DNA from: Pedobacter sp. PLR
Lineage (GTDB): Bacteria; Bacteroidota; Bacteroidia; Sphingobacteriales; Sphingobacteriaceae
Direction of reading: 5' to 3'
Assembly: GCF_026239675.1 (NCBI RefSeq)
Contig: NZ_JAPIVQ010000001.1
Coordinates: 248,001 to 312,000 of the forward strand
DNA: 64,000 nt
This document shows, piece by piece, positions 63,111 to 64,000 of this stretch. The notes under the pieces are model-generated. The model saw nothing but the letters and a program-made list of their open reading frames with translations. It searched no databases and was not told where the DNA came from. The position numbers and the translations under genes were made by a program. Position 1 is the stretch's first letter; the number at the start of each line of letters is the position of its first letter.

Positions 63111-64000
63111 ATGGCAATGACTGATGAATTATTGATAAAGTTTCTATTGAAAGAAACCAGTGAGGAAGAAACCACTGCTATTGAAAAATGGCTGGCTGCC
63201 GATCCTGCAAATGTTTCTGCGTTTTTAGAATTGGAGAAAATTTGGGAAAGCAGTCAGTTGCTGGCGCCAAAAAGCCCGGTAAATGAAGAGCTGGCCTGGC
63301 TCAGCTTCAAAGAAAAACTGAATAAAAAAGAAAAGGTTGGCCTGCTGCAACACAAAAGCGCGGTACCGGATCAAAACGTAGTATCACTCCAAAGAAAGTA
63401 TACCTGGATAAATGTAGCCGCCGTATTTATTCTGGCTCTTGGCGCATGGGTATTTTACAAGGTATTGACACCAGCGCAATATATGGATCTGGCCGCAAAC
63501 CAGGAAGTCATCACCCAAAAACTACCTGATGGATCAGAGCTGACTTTAAACAAGAAATCTGCCCTCAGTTATGCTTCTGACTTTAAAACAGACCGCAGCG
63601 TTCGTCTGGATTCAGGTGAAGTATTCTTTAATGTGGCTCCGGATAAAAGCCATCCTTTTATCATAGAGGTAGATCAGGTATCGGTGAAAGTGGTTGGAAC
63701 TTCCTTTAATGTTAAACACAAGAACCAGCAAACGGAGGTCATCGTAGAGACCGGGATTGTGAAAGTCAGCCTGAAAGGCGAGACTATAAATCTTGTGGCC
63801 GGAGAGCGGGTTCTCATCAACTCTTCCTCAGAAAAACTACTGAAAGAACGAAATCAGGACCAGCTTTACAACTATTACAGAACCCGGACTTTCGTACTGA
63901 AAAACACCCCGTTATGGAAGTTCAGCGAAGTATTAAATCAAGCTTATGATGTTAAAATCACGGTAGATCCTGCCATTAAAAACCTGACTTTAAGCACCAC
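63111..64000 (+). CDS. FecR-family anti-sigma factor, partial (3' end outside window)
   Basis: An open frame of 296 codons from ATG 63111 to the window edge with no stop. The N-terminal cytoplasmic domain (LLIKFLLKETSEEE, TTAIEKWLAADPAN) binds the sigma factor; a single membrane helix lies near 102-121 (INVAAVFILALGAWVFYKVL); and the periplasmic FecR domain has LPDGSELTLNKKSALSY, LDSGEVFFNVAPDKSHPF and VKVVGTSFNVK. The following DUF4974-like part begins FVLKNTPLWKFSEVLNQAYDV. It signals from an outer-membrane transporter to the sigma factor just upstream. Confidence 0.92.
   Translation, partial: MAMTDELLIKFLLKETSEEETTAIEKWLAADPANVSAFLELEKIWESSQLLAPKSPVNEELAWLSFKEKLNKKEKVGLLQHKSAVPDQNVVSLQRKYTWINVAAVFILALGAWVFYKVLTPAQYMDLAANQEVITQKLPDGSELTLNKKSALSYASDFKTDRSVRLDSGEVFFNVAPDKSHPFIIEVDQVSVKVVGTSFNVKHKNQQTEVIVETGIVKVSLKGETINLVAGERVLINSSSEKLLKERNQDQLYNYYRTRTFVLKNTPLWKFSEVLNQAYDVKITVDPAIKNLTLST

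Noticed and set aside
1..64000. tRNA, rRNA, CRISPR, prophage or complete insertion sequence
   Set aside because: None was recognised when reading both strands; a tRNA or covariance-model scan was not possible here.

Overview
The window looks like a chromosomal segment of a Bacteroidota bacterium, most likely a Sphingobacteriaceae member of Pedobacter type. This rests on moderate to low GC, weak Shine-Dalgarno signals, TAnnTTTG-type promoter boxes, SPII lipoproteins, a FecI/FecR pair, an OmpA-type porin and the kinds of glycan genes present. The genus is inference. No tRNA, rRNA, CRISPR array, prophage or complete insertion sequence was seen.

Region 1 (1-5207): the 3' end of a non-ribosomal peptide synthetase. 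It holds the end of a condensation domain, an adenylation domain whose pocket reads as glycine, an embedded N-methyltransferase, a carrier domain and a terminal thioesterase. A 1-base overlap links it to an Sfp-type phosphopantetheinyl transferase. The predicted last residue of the peptide is N-methylglycine.

Region 2 (5242-43745): a surface-glycan island of about 38 kb in several strand blocks. A plus-strand operon (9122-17283) holds a GT14-like transferase, FdtA/FdtB-type 3-amino-3,6-dideoxyhexose enzymes, a TIGR04325-type methyltransferase, an ABC exporter, a GT4, an alpha/alpha-toroid (squalene-cyclase-like) protein and a UbiA-fold protein. Between blocks lie three secreted lipoproteins (deacetylase-like, glycoside-hydrolase-like, beta-helix), a flippase and a GT-C transferase. 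A second lipid-carrier cassette (26504-30121) has a HAD phosphatase, a UbiA protein of the decaprenyl-phosphate phosphoribosyltransferase type, a GMC oxidoreductase and its small subunit; a second GMC/small-subunit pair converges on it. The block 43745-33403, all minus strand, is a Wzx/Wzy-type export operon: response regulator, phosphoglycosyl transferase fused to a dead receiver domain, half-length TolC, Wzc-like co-polymerase, O-antigen ligase/polymerase, a 27-codon membrane micro-ORF, acetyltransferase and three glycosyltransferases.

Region 3 (43835-50829): housekeeping and envelope genes: two small unknown proteins, a cold-shock protein, an SDR-type protein, a beta-CASP metallo-hydrolase, an OmpA-family porin, a lipoprotein acetylesterase and a small unknown.

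Region 4 (51045-57479): a compact tellurium-resistance (Ter) stress module: TerC, an unknown partner, TelA, two TerD proteins, then a separate phosphoribosyltransferase/HAD pair ending in its own terminator.

Region 5 (57544-64000): an AraC regulator with an HMA-like N-terminus beside a Bcr/CflA-type MFS pump, a ten-unit surface-repeat protein, a fatty-acid hydroxylase fused to a DUF4833-like domain, an ECF sigma factor, and a FecR anti-sigma factor cut by the window end.
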